Assembly (NCBI GenBank): GCA_009746045.1
Contig: RPFO01000164.1
Span: forward strand, 47,501 to 111,500
DNA from: Mesostigma viride
Taxonomy: Eukaryota > Streptophyta > Mesostigmatophyceae > Mesostigmatales > Mesostigmataceae
Direction: 5' to 3'
DNA: 64,000 nt
The stretch's first letter is position 1. Every line of letters begins with the position of its first letter. The position numbers and the translations under genes were made by a program. Below, in pieces: positions 63,816 through 64,000 of this stretch. Under the pieces are notes generated by a model. It had not been told where the DNA came from, did not search any database, and saw nothing but the letters and a program-made list of their open reading frames with translations.

Positions 63816-64000
63816 CAAATTAAATTATAACATGTACATGACTCCGTTGCCGGGAGATCATCATGCAGCACATATTCCCTTGCTGAATGGATGGAGGTGG
63901 GCAAAGCCGCGAAACCGAATAACTAATCTACCTCTAAGCTTATCTAATCTAATCTAGAAAACCGGCTAGCTACTCTGCTCAGCAAAGCGCCCCTTTCGAC
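63816..64000 (-). mobile_element. LINE 3' end on the minus strand, cut by the window edge
   Basis: An AATTAAATTATAACATG tail followed (minus-strand 3' to 5') by ACTCCGTTGCCGGGAGATCATCATGCAGCACATATTCC, the reverse complement of the ORF2 LINE 3' UTR at 55280-55330 with small changes. The body lies beyond the right edge. Confidence 0.75.

Overview
This window is nuclear DNA from a eukaryotic, photosynthetic organism of the green lineage, most likely a green alga. The reasons are a plant-type Rubisco activase, GC-rich coding exons split by many short-to-medium GT-AG introns, a GT29 sialyltransferase-like gene, DIRS/PAT-type tyrosine-recombinase retrotransposons of the kind known from volvocine algae, and very heavy microsatellite content. 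Species cannot be named from the sequence.

Four host genes are recognisable. (1) Rubisco activase (RCA), plus strand, at least ten visible exons from 640 to 8392 including a proposed 10-nt microexon; its 5' end is unresolved. (2) An intronless mitochondrial HMG-CoA lyase, minus strand, 9161-10279. (3) A GT29 sialyltransferase-like Golgi glycosyltransferase, plus strand, about 11300-21357, with a type II membrane anchor, a very long stem and all sialylmotifs spread over nine exons whose phases close. (4) A GhrA-type D-2-hydroxyacid dehydrogenase (glyoxylate/hydroxypyruvate reductase), plus strand, 45448-50388, containing an in-frame 411-nt GC-AG intron that can be retained. RCA and a glyoxylate/hydroxypyruvate reductase both fit photosynthetic and photorespiratory carbon metabolism; the genes do not form an operon.

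The centre (23142-44668) is a nested set of mobile elements bounded by one 12-bp target-site duplication. The outer layer is a 5'-truncated LINE. The short CCATCCAT stretch of its 3' UTR has expanded into about 5.7 kb of (ATCC)n. Two PAT-like tyrosine-recombinase retrotransposons sit in that array: a 2.1-kb non-autonomous copy (24301-26415) and an autonomous-type copy (27846-41220). Both are joined to the array at the same AT dinucleotide and both show the A1...B1-A2-B2 split direct repeats. An 8.03-kb Ty1/copia-like element (28929-36959, minus strand, 5-bp TSD) has inserted into the gag-like ORF of the larger one.

The right third (50.5-64 kb) is repeat-dominated. It holds LINE copies, including an ORF2 fragment cut in two by an ORF1-only (HAL1-like) element, further 5'-truncated copies with clean TSDs, a short 184-bp satellite, 2.1 kb of (ACGC)n/(CCCT)n, a (CTTA)n array and MITE-like inverted-repeat elements. 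Several LINE families end in a shared hairpin with a CAAC loop, followed by an AT-rich short-repeat tail.
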